Positions 9,231 through 18,732 of a stretch of DNA of 64,000 nt are shown here, one piece after another. Location: contig JAFGLF010000044.1 in NCBI GenBank assembly GCA_016928195.1, positions 124,001 to 188,000 on the forward strand, given 5' to 3'. Each line of letters opens with the position of its first letter. Position 1 is the first letter of the stretch. A model generated the notes under the pieces. It made no database searches and was not told where the DNA came from. It saw only the letters and a program-made list of their open reading frames with translations. A program made the translations under genes and the position numbers. Origin of the DNA: Elusimicrobiota bacterium. GTDB lineage: Bacteria; Elusimicrobiota; UBA8919.

Positions 9231-10557
9231 ATTTTTTATCGGTATAGATGTCGGCGGGACAAAGATATCGGCCGGACTGGTAACCGATTCTGGAAAAATC
9301 CTCAGCAGGGAGAAGCACCCCACCCCTAAAAAAGCAAAACACAAAAAAATCTTTTCCGTTATTCTAAAACTCATTAAAAACATCCTTGGGGAAAAAAATC
9401 TTACTTCCAAAGACCTGGAAGCAATAGGAATCGGAATCCCCGGTATTGTGGACACGGAAAAAGGGCAAATCCTGACAACTCCGAATATAAATCTGGCAGG
9501 TTTCGATATTGTTAAAAAAATCAGGAAAAGATTTAAAGTGAAAGTTTTTATCGGCAATGACGTGAACCTTGGAACATTAGGGGAAAAATGGCTCGGGGCT
9601 GCAAGAAACGCAAAGAATGTCATCGGGATATTCCCCGGAACCGGCGTAGGCGGCGGAATAATAATTAACGGCAAACTGCTTACCGGTACAAGCGGAGCAG
9701 CCGCAGAAATAGGACATATTATTATTGATGTCAACGGTCCCAAATGTACCTGCGGCAACCGCGGATGTATAGAAGCTGTGGCGGGCCGCTGGGCTATCGA
9801 AAGGGATATCCGCAATGCAGTAAAAGACGGAGAAAAAACATTAATAACCAAACTGCTCGGAAAAAACCCTAAAACAATAAAAAGCAAAGTTTTAAAAAAG
9901 GCACTGAAAAAGAAAGATGCACTGGTTACAGACATTATTAAACATGCTTCCAAAAATCTCGGCAAGGTATGTATTACATTAAGGCACATCCTTGACCCCG
10001 AAGCAATAGTATTCGGCGGCGGATTGGTGGAAGCATGCGGTAAGTTTATCCTGCCTATCATAAAAAAGACCCTTGATAAAGACCCGTTTTTTTCCAGAAT
10101 ACCGGAATGTAAAATAGTAGAATCGCGTTTAGGGGATGACGCTGTAATCCTGGGTGCCGTAGCCCTCGCCCGGCAATATCTGGGGAGGGATATTTCCGCA
10201 TCTTCCTTAAAAGATTTATATCCTGAAATACACTATACTGCTGACGGCGTGATAATAAACGGTATTTCGTATAATAAAAATGTATTTATCCGCGCAGACG
10301 GTAAAATTAAAACTAAAAAAGCTTTTGGAACCGTACATAAGATAGACCCTGATGAACTGAAAAAAATATGCAAGAAAAAACCGCAGGTTCTTATTATCGG
10401 CTCCGAAAAAAATACTTCTTTACGGCTTACAAAACAAGCAAAGAAATCCCTAAAACGTAAGGGAATTATCTGTAAATTATTTCCGGTTAAGGAAGCCATC
10501 CGCTTTTATAACAAAACAAACTTAAGAAAAGCAATATTTTTACAAGTCACCAAATGA
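9220..10557 (+). CDS. ROK-family sugar kinase fused to an Mth938-like C-terminal domain
   Basis: Residues 1 to about 315 form a ROK kinase, which phosphorylates glucose or related sugars: phosphate-binding FIGIDVGGTKISAGL at the N-terminus, catalytic FIGNDVN, GTGVGGGII, and the structural zinc motif CTCGNRGCIEA (about 176-186). Residues about 330-445 are extra and resemble the Mth938/NDUFAF3 (DUF498) fold: GVIINGISYN, HKIDPDELKK, PQVLIIGSEKNT, then LRKAIFLQVTK. I do not know this fusion from characterised proteins. The ATG at 9220 overlaps the radical SAM gene; the stop overlaps the next ATG (ATGA). Sugar specificity is not readable. Confidence 0.85.
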   Translation: MKNKFFIGIDVGGTKISAGLVTDSGKILSREKHPTPKKAKHKKIFSVILKLIKNILGEKNLTSKDLEAIGIGIPGIVDTEKGQILTTPNINLAGFDIVKKIRKRFKVKVFIGNDVNLGTLGEKWLGAARNAKNVIGIFPGTGVGGGIIINGKLLTGTSGAAAEIGHIIIDVNGPKCTCGNRGCIEAVAGRWAIERDIRNAVKDGEKTLITKLLGKNPKTIKSKVLKKALKKKDALVTDIIKHASKNLGKVCITLRHILDPEAIVFGGGLVEACGKFILPIIKKTLDKDPFFSRIPECKIVESRLGDDAVILGAVALARQYLGRDISASSLKDLYPEIHYTADGVIINGISYNKNVFIRADGKIKTKKAFGTVHKIDPDELKKICKKKPQVLIIGSEKNTSLRLTKQAKKSLKRKGIICKLFPVKEAIRFYNKTNLRKAIFLQVTK

Positions 10558-11867
10558 CAGAAAAACCCAACAGAGTATTAAAAATCTTTTTTGCCCTGAT
10601 AGCTGCAGCAACGCCTGTCGCAGTATGGCTGGTTGGAATCATTGATATACCCGTACGTTCTGCAGTTCTGCTTTCCTTTCTGCTTTTCCTAATTTTTCTT
10701 CTGTTATTTCTAACCAAATATTCGAAATACGCTCTATCGGTAAACCTTATAATCTTTATAATCACAGGCACCATAACACTCATTACTGCGGATTTTATTC
10801 TCCGGATTTCTCTATGTAAAAAACTGTATTACCGTCCCGACGAAATGTTCATTCAGCAATGGCCTAAATGGCCTCCAAGCGTCAGATACAAAAAAAATAT
10901 TACCTTTTCAGGCACTACATTCGGCGACCTTTCGGCAATGTCAAAGGATAAAAATCTCAGGGAAAAAAGAAATATTATATTCAGGACCGATTCTTACGGC
11001 TTCAGAAACAACCCGGCTGAAAACCATAAAGTTTACGACGTAGTTATACTGGGCGATTCCTTCGGAGCAGGAACAGGAACAACACAAGACCGGACGTGGG
11101 TAAATATTTTAAATACCAGATACGGCCTTAGAACCTATAATCTTTCCGTACCGGGCAGTCCGTGGCGTTCCTATCAGAATCTTTCCGCTGAAATTGAAAG
11201 GTTAAAATTAAATTCAAAATCCACGGTCTTAATGGCAATATTCACAGGGAACGACCTTGACGAGAACTGCCAGAATCCCGATATAAACCTATCGCTTCTT
11301 TCATTGACCGGCTTATACCAGTTTATAAAACCGTCACTGGACATTTTCCGGTCACGTTCTCCTATACGTCAGTTAATATCCAGAATTACACTATCGGACA
11401 GCTCGACAGAAAACGTACTGGTCAGGAAACTGCCGGACGGACAAAAAATTTTATTTTACCGGCCTTATGCAGACCGGAAAAACAGGTCAAAAGAAGAGAT
11501 TAAAAATCATCCGAACTATAGATACTTCACAAAAACTATTCTTAAAATAAAGGATATCGCAGACAAACATTCCGCTAATCTTAAGATAGTTCTGATACCG
11601 AGCAAACCGGAGGTTTACAGCTGGGTATTGGATAATTCGGCCCCCTGGACCGCAGATACAAAACCATCGGCTTTTTCGGTTATCTTAAAAGATTTTTGTA
11701 AAACCAACGATATAAAATTTCTTGATTTAAAACAATTTCTTGTACCTGCTTCAAAAGAAGTTTTTAATGATTCCAAAAGTTTACTCTGGTGGACGGATGA
11801 TACCCACTGGAACGAAACAGGTCATAGCGTTGTTGCAGAAACTGTTTACAAAAGCTTTTTTAAATAG
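10554..11867 (+). CDS. Membrane-anchored SGNH/GDSL-type hydrolase
   Basis: A 437-residue protein with two N-terminal transmembrane segments (about residues 8-30 and 35-78 region) and an extracytoplasmic SGNH domain. Block I is VVILGDSFGAGTG (Ser about residue 168), an FTGNDLDE segment resembles block III, and the catalytic Asp/His pair lies in DDTHWNETGH (about 415-424), the arrangement of AlgX/AlgJ-like O-acetyl transfer or esterase proteins. Likely acts on an exported polysaccharide. The start overlaps the ROK stop by four bases. Substrate and direction (esterase or acetyltransferase) are unknown. Confidence 0.82.
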   Translation: MTEKPNRVLKIFFALIAAATPVAVWLVGIIDIPVRSAVLLSFLLFLIFLLLFLTKYSKYALSVNLIIFIITGTITLITADFILRISLCKKLYYRPDEMFIQQWPKWPPSVRYKKNITFSGTTFGDLSAMSKDKNLREKRNIIFRTDSYGFRNNPAENHKVYDVVILGDSFGAGTGTTQDRTWVNILNTRYGLRTYNLSVPGSPWRSYQNLSAEIERLKLNSKSTVLMAIFTGNDLDENCQNPDINLSLLSLTGLYQFIKPSLDIFRSRSPIRQLISRITLSDSSTENVLVRKLPDGQKILFYRPYADRKNRSKEEIKNHPNYRYFTKTILKIKDIADKHSANLKIVLIPSKPEVYSWVLDNSAPWTADTKPSAFSVILKDFCKTNDIKFLDLKQFLVPASKEVFNDSKSLLWWTDDTHWNETGHSVVAETVYKSFFK

Positions 11868-11895
11868 TAAAATATCCATATTAAAGGGGAATTCT

Positions 11896-12267
11896 ATGAA
11901 ATGTTACAACCATCCTGAAAAAGACGCGGCAGGTATATGTAAACATTGCAGTAAAGGTCTGTGTAAGGAATGTGCTGTTGATGTTGGCGGAGGATTAGCA
12001 TGTATTAATTCATGCGAAGATGAAGTCAGGGAAGTAAATAAAGTAATATCCCAGAGCAAAACGGTATATCAAAAAGCAGGAAAGTCATACACACAAAATG
12101 CAGTAATTTATGGATTACTTGGTTTTTTCTTTTTATTATTCGGTATCGGCAGTTTATTATTAGTAGGCGGTGGTTTTCCTGCACTTTTTCTTATAATTCC
12201 GGGAATAATATTTTTATTAGGAGCTTTTTTCTGCTATTCTAGCGGCAAAAAAATAGGAGGAACATAA
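11896..12267 (+). CDS. B-box-type zinc-finger membrane protein
   Basis: A 123-residue protein. Residues 1-45 hold a Cys/His cluster, CYNHPEKDAAGICKHCSKGLCKECA, spaced like a B-box/rhodopsin-like zinc finger, with a further Cys pair in ACINSC. Residues about 75-120 form two transmembrane helices. The longer frame beginning at 11740 overlaps the SGNH gene; the ATG at 11896 has AAGGGGA upstream and is preferred. It is followed after one base by another membrane protein gene. Function unknown; such small zinc-finger membrane proteins are common in deeply branching bacteria. Confidence 0.75.
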   Translation: MKCYNHPEKDAAGICKHCSKGLCKECAVDVGGGLACINSCEDEVREVNKVISQSKTVYQKAGKSYTQNAVIYGLLGFFFLLFGIGSLLLVGGGFPALFLIIPGIIFLLGAFFCYSSGKKIGGT

Positions 12268-12268
12268 T

Positions 12269-13252
12269 ATGTCTGATAATGAACAGGCGGTACAGAATCA
12301 GGATTTTAAAGACCGGAAGACGGGACTTGTCATATTCGGAATCCTCCAGATTATACTCGGTATAGTTTGTGCTCTCATGATACCTCTTATGATATTCAGT
12401 ATGGTTATGAGAGGCAGTTCTTCCGCAAATATGTACGCTACTACTACTACTACTACGATTCCGGGTATTACATTCTATGTTTTATTTGCAGTCGGTTTTA
12501 TCTGGCTGGGAATCGGTTCCATTAAGGCGCGGCGGTGGGCAAGAGCACTTGTATTGGTTATTTCATGGATATGGATTATCTGCGGTATAAGCGGAATGTT
12601 ATTTATGATTTTTATTATGCCCGATATGTACAGCCGGATGCCTGAAAAAGCAGCACACTTTATGAAGTACTTCATGATAATATTCCTGTCAATCCTTTAT
12701 ATAATTATACCCGGAGCAAATATTCTTTTTTACGGAAGGAAAGATGTAAAACTAACATGTGAATCCAGAGACCCGGCTATACGCTGGACAGATAAATGCC
12801 CTCTGCCTGTCTTGGCTATGAGTATAATATTCGCCGGCTGGACGCCGTCAATGTTATTAATGGGGTTTTACGGATGGGCAATCCCATTTTTCGGATTTAT
12901 ATTAAGCGGAATACCCGGTCTGATAATAATACTGATTGTGATGCTTCTGGCGGGTTATGTCGCATGGGGTTCATATAAACTGGATATTAAAGCTTGGTGG
13001 GGGGCTGTCCTGCTGACCATAATATGGTCTGTATCGGCAATTATTACATTTCTGCAAAAAGGTATATACGAGCTTTATGAAAAGATGAATTTTCCTGAAC
13101 AGCAGCTGGCAGTGATGAAACAATACGACATAATGCAGGGGTCAACAATGTCTTGGTATATAGGACTCAATGCTATTGTTTTTCTTGTATTTCTCATATA
13201 TATAAAAAAATATTTTAAATCTTCTTCAGCCAATCCTTACATAACAGGTTAA
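12269..13252 (+). CDS. Polytopic membrane protein of unknown function
   Basis: A 327-residue protein with about seven or eight hydrophobic segments (roughly residues 20-45, 68-87, 93-120, 130-155, 178-200, 205-232, 238-262, 295-315). A strong AGGAGG site precedes the ATG and the gene starts one base after the zinc-finger gene, so the pair is probably co-expressed. A run of ACT codons gives six threonines near residue 55. I recognise no catalytic motif. No T-rich terminator separates it from the convergent flavodoxin gene four bases downstream. Confidence 0.7.
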   Translation: MSDNEQAVQNQDFKDRKTGLVIFGILQIILGIVCALMIPLMIFSMVMRGSSSANMYATTTTTTIPGITFYVLFAVGFIWLGIGSIKARRWARALVLVISWIWIICGISGMLFMIFIMPDMYSRMPEKAAHFMKYFMIIFLSILYIIIPGANILFYGRKDVKLTCESRDPAIRWTDKCPLPVLAMSIIFAGWTPSMLLMGFYGWAIPFFGFILSGIPGLIIILIVMLLAGYVAWGSYKLDIKAWWGAVLLTIIWSVSAIITFLQKGIYELYEKMNFPEQQLAVMKQYDIMQGSTMSWYIGLNAIVFLVFLIYIKKYFKSSSANPYITG

Positions 13253-13255
13253 AAG

Positions 13256-13741
13256 CTATAAAGCCGATATCAGATTCTTGGCCCAGTTTTTCGCTTTCCC
13301 GGCATCGGCATCTCTGTTATGTTTCAACGGTTCCTTAAAATCAATCTCTCCTAAAATTGTATTTCCGCTTAAAGCTTTTTTCATTCTTTCGAAAATTTTT
13401 CCTTTACCGCCTCCGTGACAGCAGAACAAACCCATTTTTTTGTTTGACGGTCTACCTGTTGAAAAAAAAGTATTTAACGGCGGAGCATATGTCCATGCCC
13501 ATACAGGAGTCCCTATAAACAAAATATCGTAATCCTGAGGATTTCTTTCAAGGGGGAATAACTCCGGCTTTGTTCTCATCATTGCCTCTCTGCCTCCCCA
13601 TAAATATTTCATAAATCCTTTTGATTTGGGTTCGTTCCTGGGCTTTAATTCAAGGACATCGGCATTTACCTCGTCTGCAATATTTTCCGCTATGAATTTC
13701 GTATTGCCGTCAAGAGAATAAAAAACAACCAGTTTTTTCAT
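13256..13741 (-). CDS. Flavodoxin family protein
   Basis: A 161-residue FMN-binding electron carrier or flavodoxin-like oxidoreductase. The N-terminus MKKLVVFYSLDGNTKFIAEN carries the phosphate-binding loop (SLDGNT), and PQDYDILFIGTPVWAWTYAPPL plus GLFCCHGGGKGK match the two isoalloxazine loops of the WrbA/flavodoxin-4 kind. An AGGAG site precedes the ATG. It lies upstream-to-downstream after the F5/8C gene on the same strand with an 18-bp gap, so the two may be co-transcribed, though no functional link is obvious. Confidence 0.85.
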   Translation of the reverse strand: MKKLVVFYSLDGNTKFIAENIADEVNADVLELKPRNEPKSKGFMKYLWGGREAMMRTKPELFPLERNPQDYDILFIGTPVWAWTYAPPLNTFFSTGRPSNKKMGLFCCHGGGKGKIFERMKKALSGNTILGEIDFKEPLKHNRDADAGKAKNWAKNLISAL

Positions 13742-13759
13742 ATAGTTATCTCCTGTTTT

Positions 13760-14698
13760 TTATCTTACCAAACCGGTAATTTTGAATTCAAATATGGAAT
13801 AACCGTATGGGGTTAGTCTTTCTTTGCCAGATAATCTGACATAGCGGCCGGACTGAGGTTTGATTTTTATCTTGTCTTCTCCGCCGTCTTCATCATCCGT
13901 AGAATACACGGTTTTCCATTTTTTCTTATCCGAAGATACGTCTATGGTATAGGACTTGGCAGCTGCAGTTTCCCATTTAATATATATTTCGGAAACATCG
14001 GCTTCTTTTCCCAAATCTGCAATAATCCACTGGGGATCCGAATGCTCACTGCTCCATCTTGTTTCAGGGTCACCGTCAAACGCTTTTTCGGGCTCATAAT
14101 CCGAATTCTTTTCAACCGAAGAAGCAAATACTTTCTCAACAGTCAGAAACTCCAAAGAAACATCGGGTATATATTTTAAATCTTTTATATCATTTTCTTC
14201 ATGGTCGGTTATTCTGGCAGACAGGTTCCATCCTCCTCCCAGGTCATTAACTTTAAATAAAAGACGATTCTTTCCTTTTTTCAGTTTGATATTGACGCTG
14301 TCTTCATCCAGAGTAAGCCCGCGGGGAATATCATTGTTCAAAACCATATCACCGTTCACCCAGATACGTACTCCGTCATCACTGCCTGCCAGAAGAACGG
14401 CTTCCTGTTCACGTGGAGAAACAACCTCTACATAGGCAAAACCGTTACAGTTATCATTCGGCCCGAACAAATCCGGAGAATCGAAATTCAAAGCATCATC
14501 CAAAACGGAAAACAGTCTCCACCTCTCGCCGCCTGACTTACGGCCTTCTTTAGCAACGATACTTCCTTCATTTTTAAAACATTCTTCATCCATAGTGCCT
14601 TTCTGAAAAGGTCCGCAGACATACCAGGACCTTATATACCCGGCAGAAAGAGAAACATGAAACAACAGGATAAAAAGTATTGTAATTATTGTTTTCAC
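13760..14698 (-). CDS. Secreted protein with C-terminal F5/8 type C (discoidin) domain
   Basis: A 312-residue exported protein starting with GTG behind a strong AGGAGG. A signal peptide (to about residue 19) precedes a segment GYIRSWYVCGPFQKG and a beta-rich domain with VRIWVNGDMVL, similar to the carbohydrate-binding modules that precede hydrolases. Residues about 190-312 form an F5/8C domain (AFDGDPETRWSSEHSDPQWI). A very similar domain ends the esterase encoded at 17585, so both may bind the same glycan. No catalytic residues are visible. It sits downstream of the large hydrolase gene on the same strand. Confidence 0.8.
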   Translation of the reverse strand: MKTIITILFILLFHVSLSAGYIRSWYVCGPFQKGTMDEECFKNEGSIVAKEGRKSGGERWRLFSVLDDALNFDSPDLFGPNDNCNGFAYVEVVSPREQEAVLLAGSDDGVRIWVNGDMVLNNDIPRGLTLDEDSVNIKLKKGKNRLLFKVNDLGGGWNLSARITDHEENDIKDLKYIPDVSLEFLTVEKVFASSVEKNSDYEPEKAFDGDPETRWSSEHSDPQWIIADLGKEADVSEIYIKWETAAAKSYTIDVSSDKKKWKTVYSTDDEDGGEDKIKIKPQSGRYVRLSGKERLTPYGYSIFEFKITGLVR

Positions 14699-14823
14699 TA
14701 AACCTCCTCCTGATATAACATTCGTTATATCTGATTATACAGATTTTGCCGTCAGAATCTAATCTGCGTAATCTGCGATATTTCTGCGACCTCTGCAAAA
14801 ATTATTAGATTCTTCAACAAAAA

Positions 14824-17370
14824 CTATTTAAATAATATTTCTTTTAAAATCTCTGAAGTAAAGTCAACATCCTTACTAAGTTCGTTATCTTCGCCTTTCC
14901 ATGTCAGTGCATCATATAAAAAGACCGTTTTTGTACCGTCCTTACTCTGTGCAACGGCAGCCTTTCCGTCTGAGAAAGCCGCCAGCACTTTACCGGGGAC
15001 CTCATTCTTCTCAAGGGGAACCATCCAGTATGCCGTGCCTTTACTCGATTTTTTTCCGGCTTTAATATTAACATCGACATTCATTCCTGTGCTTGTACCT
15101 CCTTCAAGAGTTACGGCAAAAATATGTATTTTTTTGTTCACAGGCAATACGATTGTTTTAATCTTTTTAGTTACATTACAGTTTACCGCAATATGTGTCA
15201 TAAAAACATCTTTTTTATCCATACTTTTACCTTTTACAGCTGCGTGTCCAAAAACCGGTGTATACTTCCAGTCCGTCACCGTTGCTCCCATAAATTTTTT
15301 CTCTTTACTGCCGTCACTATAAACAATCTCTATACTGCCGACCGTATCGGAATCATGGGAAGCTGCCAGAAAATGTATAACACTGCAGGATTCCGGACTA
15401 AACTCAATCTTTTGTCCGCTGCATTGGATATTGTTATTCTTACCGTCCGATGTATCCGGAAACATGAATGCGATATCTGCTCCGTTGCAGTCGAATATCT
15501 TTTCTCCTGCAGGAAGAGATTCTGAGCTGTATGCCGGATTATTTCCAAAGATTCCGTCTTTTTTATTCTTCTCCGAAGCTATTCCGTCATTATTAAAATA
15601 TTTATCCAGTTTTAAATGCGTAATCCTGGGACGGAATTTTTCGTAATCGATATCCAGCAGGGAAAGAAACCATTTATCGGTTTTATTGCACCTATCATCC
15701 ATTACTCCGGCCTGAACCATGGTAATAACCTTTTTACTTTCAAGCTTTTTTCTGTCTTCCATTGACAGCAGTTCAAGTGAATTACCGCCTATAATAATAG
15801 GTTTGTCATCTTCCGGTATCTCGGATGTGAACTTAAAGGATATCCATTTTTCTTCAAAAACATCTACTAACTTGGTAAAAAGCTCCGTCTTTGTAATATC
15901 CTCCGAAGGTTTCTTGATATATTTGGAGCATTTTTCAATCATTCTGTCGAATTCCTTTAAAAAATCATTTTCGAGTATCATTACCAGCGATTTAAACTGC
16001 CTGAAACATGCCTTGGGAGCAGCAATAGCATACTTAGGATAATAAATCCATACCTGTGTATCCTTTTCTTTATTGTAGTTTACAGGCAGCTTATCATTTA
16101 TGTACTGTCCCAGGTCGGAAACAGGTTTTAATGTTCTGTCATCCCTGATATAACCGAAATCGCCTTCAAAGAGTTTATCATAAAACTTGAAATGGGTCCA
16201 TCCGCCCATCCACGGCCAGATATTCTCAAGCGCTGTCTGTCTCAAATACATTTCTGCAGCCAGGTCCTCGTCGCCGTCCCGTGAGTAGGCATACATTTTA
16301 AACGGAGGGTTCTGTTTAAGAGGGGAGGTCCTGAAACCTGTCTCGCTTATATATGAAAGCATATCCTGTAAATCCGAATGCCATTTCACCATATAAAGCA
16401 GTTCACCCAGTCCTATCCAGTCACGTCCTAAATCCTGTCCGGAATTGTAGTGAACCGGAGACACAAAATCAAGACCCGAACTTTCTTTTGTAGACAGGGG
16501 GAAAGGACATACCTCCGGCATCTCCGTAGTATAAGTAACCATACGCTGGGGGATATCTATTTTTCTTATATATGAGGTAAGTTCCTTAAGAAAATCATCC
16601 GTTGTCCACAGGGCATATTCATAAATATCGAGCCGCCACGGCTGTTCCGTCAGTTCACGGATAACACCGTTTCTGATAACCTCTTTATCGTCGAGTATAT
16701 CATTAAAAGATTTATAATCCTTTCTCCACAGTTTGTTTAAAACTTCAATTTTTTTATACTTCTTTTTCAGCCATTTCGGCATATATTTTATACTGGCACT
16801 GCCGAGCATGACCTTGCCCACATGTTTCTCGCCGCTCCAGTCAAGTGGGAACAGCCAGCGCTGGTCCATATCTATTGCCTGCACGCAGGGGTGTTTTTTG
16901 AAAATCGGGCAGTAGGCATCAAAGTATTTTTTGGCATTCTCGCGGAAATCAGGGTCCATAAAATCAGGAAACTCCTTTAATGTCTTGGGAAAATCCGGCA
17001 GTTCATAGTAGTTCATCCTCGGATAAAAAGCGAATTCATTCGCATCACACCATGTCAAAACCTCTTCAAGGTTAAAAAGTCCGTACAGGTTCAAAGTGTT
17101 AAACCCGTGTTTTTTCATGATTATCAGATCATTTATACCCTTTTTTGCATCCTTTGCTTCCTCCGAATAAACCCCGGTATCCGGTCCCCAGGCATAACAC
17201 ATAGCAATAGAGTAAAACGGTTTCCCGTTCGGGTCAATAAATATTTTCCTGCCGTTTACCTCTTCTATCCTGAAATACCCTTTTTTCCATCCTTTAGCCG
17301 TAAGAACGGAATTCAATAAAAAAATGCTTAAACTGCATACAGCCGCAAATACAAAAAACCTCTTTTTCAT
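14824..17370 (-). CDS. Secreted glycoside hydrolase, agarase/GH42-like TIM barrel
   Basis: An 848-residue exported protein: signal peptide to about residue 25, then a TIM-barrel region (GKPFYSIAMCYAWGPDTGVY; KKHGFNTLNLYGLF; HPCVQAIDMDQRW; a YISETGFRTSP segment whose Glu could be the nucleophile; IWPWMGGWTHFKFYDKLFEGD), then a large beta-rich C-terminal half (from about 440) with no recognised catalytic motif. The barrel resembles beta-galactosidase/agarase clans in GH42 and GH-A families, but I cannot fix the family. AAAGGAG precedes the ATG. It is divergent from the esterase gene and lies in a carbohydrate-degrading cluster with GH9. Confidence 0.75.
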   Translation of the reverse strand: MKKRFFVFAAVCSLSIFLLNSVLTAKGWKKGYFRIEEVNGRKIFIDPNGKPFYSIAMCYAWGPDTGVYSEEAKDAKKGINDLIIMKKHGFNTLNLYGLFNLEEVLTWCDANEFAFYPRMNYYELPDFPKTLKEFPDFMDPDFRENAKKYFDAYCPIFKKHPCVQAIDMDQRWLFPLDWSGEKHVGKVMLGSASIKYMPKWLKKKYKKIEVLNKLWRKDYKSFNDILDDKEVIRNGVIRELTEQPWRLDIYEYALWTTDDFLKELTSYIRKIDIPQRMVTYTTEMPEVCPFPLSTKESSGLDFVSPVHYNSGQDLGRDWIGLGELLYMVKWHSDLQDMLSYISETGFRTSPLKQNPPFKMYAYSRDGDEDLAAEMYLRQTALENIWPWMGGWTHFKFYDKLFEGDFGYIRDDRTLKPVSDLGQYINDKLPVNYNKEKDTQVWIYYPKYAIAAPKACFRQFKSLVMILENDFLKEFDRMIEKCSKYIKKPSEDITKTELFTKLVDVFEEKWISFKFTSEIPEDDKPIIIGGNSLELLSMEDRKKLESKKVITMVQAGVMDDRCNKTDKWFLSLLDIDYEKFRPRITHLKLDKYFNNDGIASEKNKKDGIFGNNPAYSSESLPAGEKIFDCNGADIAFMFPDTSDGKNNNIQCSGQKIEFSPESCSVIHFLAASHDSDTVGSIEIVYSDGSKEKKFMGATVTDWKYTPVFGHAAVKGKSMDKKDVFMTHIAVNCNVTKKIKTIVLPVNKKIHIFAVTLEGGTSTGMNVDVNIKAGKKSSKGTAYWMVPLEKNEVPGKVLAAFSDGKAAVAQSKDGTKTVFLYDALTWKGEDNELSKDVDFTSEILKEILFK

Positions 17371-17464
17371 ACCGTCTCCTTTTAATATCTTAAATATATG
17401 TATTTTCGTCTATTTTAACCCACTAGCCCGGAAAAGTCAAGCATTTTTTTACCCGTAAGGGTAC

Positions 17465-17497
17465 CCCCGTGTCTAGATTTCGCAGAAATCTATGGGG
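17465..17497. repeat. Hairpin in the divergent promoter region
   Basis: TAGATTTC-GCA-GAAATCTA (17474-17492) is a perfect 8-bp stem, extended by CCCC (17465-17468) and GGGG (17494-17497) arms. It lies between the divergent hydrolase and esterase genes, upstream of both, so it could be an operator rather than a terminator; no T-run follows. Confidence 0.5.
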
Positions 17498-17529
17498 CAA
17501 AATTCCACTTGTTTCTTCTGATTTTCCTC

Positions 17530-17558
17530 TTGATATTCCGGGTTCGTTTATGTAGAAT
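17530..17558 (+). promoter_or_regulatory. Sigma-70-type promoter of the esterase gene
   Basis: TTGATA (17530-17535), a 17-bp spacer and TAGAAT (17553-17558), 26 bp before the start codon, with GGGGG as ribosome-binding site between. Confidence 0.65.
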
Positions 17559-17584
17559 AAAATATCCAAAGGGGGTAATATATT

Positions 17585-18715
17585 ATGAACTTGTTAAGAT
17601 TACTTACAGTATTCGTTTTATCTTTTTGTTTACTTGTCTGTGGATGTAGTATTAAACAAAAAAAAGGGGAGATATCGGTACAACAGTGTAAAACATTTAA
17701 AAAGAAATTCACAAAAACCGTCACTCTTAACTATCTGCTGTTTACTCCGGAAAACTATTCAAAAGATAAAGATAAAAAATGGCCTTTGATACTTTTCCTG
17801 CACGGTGCCGGAGAACGCGGAAGCAACCTGGACAGCGTAAAAATCCACGGTATTCCCAAGATAGTGGAAAATAAAAAAGATTTTCCTTTCATAGTTGTTT
17901 CACCTCAATGCCCCACAGGTGAATGGTGGAGTGAAGATTTTTTAGTTGAAGCACTTAACGGATTAGTCGATAGAATTGTCAGGACCTACAGAGTTGACAA
18001 GGAAAGAGTTTACGTAACCGGGCTCAGTATGGGCGGTTTCGGAACATGGGCATTAGCCATAGCATATCCAGAAAAGTTTGCCGCGATAGCCCCGGTCTGC
18101 GGAGAGGGCGACCCGGGCAAAGTATACCGTATCCGGGAAATTCCTGCATGGGTATTTCACGGAAAGAAAGATGAAACCGTTCCTATAGAAAACTCGCAGG
18201 TAATGGTCGACGCCTTGAAAAAATGCCAGGGGAACGTAAAGTTTACAATTTATCCGGAAGCAGGTCATGACTCGTGGACAGAAACATATGACAACCCGGA
18301 ATTATATAAATGGTTTCTGGAACATAAAAAGGTCCATAAGAAATTTCTGACCATAAAACCCGCGCAGGTCACGGCATCATCAGGCGATATTTATCCGGCA
18401 TTCGACGGGGATTTCGGCAGCAGATGGGAAAGCGAGTGGACAGACCCGCAATGGATTATAATCGACCTGGAGGAACCTACCGCAATCAATGATATAGTTA
18501 TCTACTGGGAAACGGCCTTCACCAAAAAATACGAAATCCTTTCTTCTCCGGATAAAATTAACTGGAAGCCGGTTTATGTCGAAAATAATTCCGACGGAGC
18601 AGTCGACGAAATCAAACTTGACGGTAAAATAAAAACACGTTATCTAAAATTCGATTTGAAGAAACGCGGTACCCAATGGGGCCACTCCATCTGGGAAATA
18701 GCAATAAGCTTATAA
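17585..18715 (+). CDS. Lipoprotein esterase (CE1/dienelactone-hydrolase-like) with F5/8C domain
   Basis: A 376-residue exported alpha/beta hydrolase. The signal peptide ends in a lipobox-like LLVCGC. The hydrolase domain (about 40-250) shows the oxyanion region LFLHGAGERG, nucleophile elbow GLSMGGFGTW (Ser), acid loop FHGKKDETVP (Asp) and catalytic His in PEAGHDSW, as in feruloyl/acetyl-xylan esterases. Residues about 258-376 form an F5/8C carbohydrate-binding domain nearly matching the one in the 13760-14698 protein (AFDGDFGSRWESEWTDPQWI). Probably removes acyl decorations from a plant-type polysaccharide attacked by the neighbouring GH enzymes. It has its own promoter. Confidence 0.87.
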   Translation: MNLLRLLTVFVLSFCLLVCGCSIKQKKGEISVQQCKTFKKKFTKTVTLNYLLFTPENYSKDKDKKWPLILFLHGAGERGSNLDSVKIHGIPKIVENKKDFPFIVVSPQCPTGEWWSEDFLVEALNGLVDRIVRTYRVDKERVYVTGLSMGGFGTWALAIAYPEKFAAIAPVCGEGDPGKVYRIREIPAWVFHGKKDETVPIENSQVMVDALKKCQGNVKFTIYPEAGHDSWTETYDNPELYKWFLEHKKVHKKFLTIKPAQVTASSGDIYPAFDGDFGSRWESEWTDPQWIIIDLEEPTAINDIVIYWETAFTKKYEILSSPDKINWKPVYVENNSDGAVDEIKLDGKIKTRYLKFDLKKRGTQWGHSIWEIAISL

Positions 18716-18732
18716 ATAAAAGGAGAACTTAA

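Noticed and set aside
9210-10061. 283-codon minus-strand ORF opposite the ROK gene
   Set aside because: Antisense shadow of a clear kinase gene.
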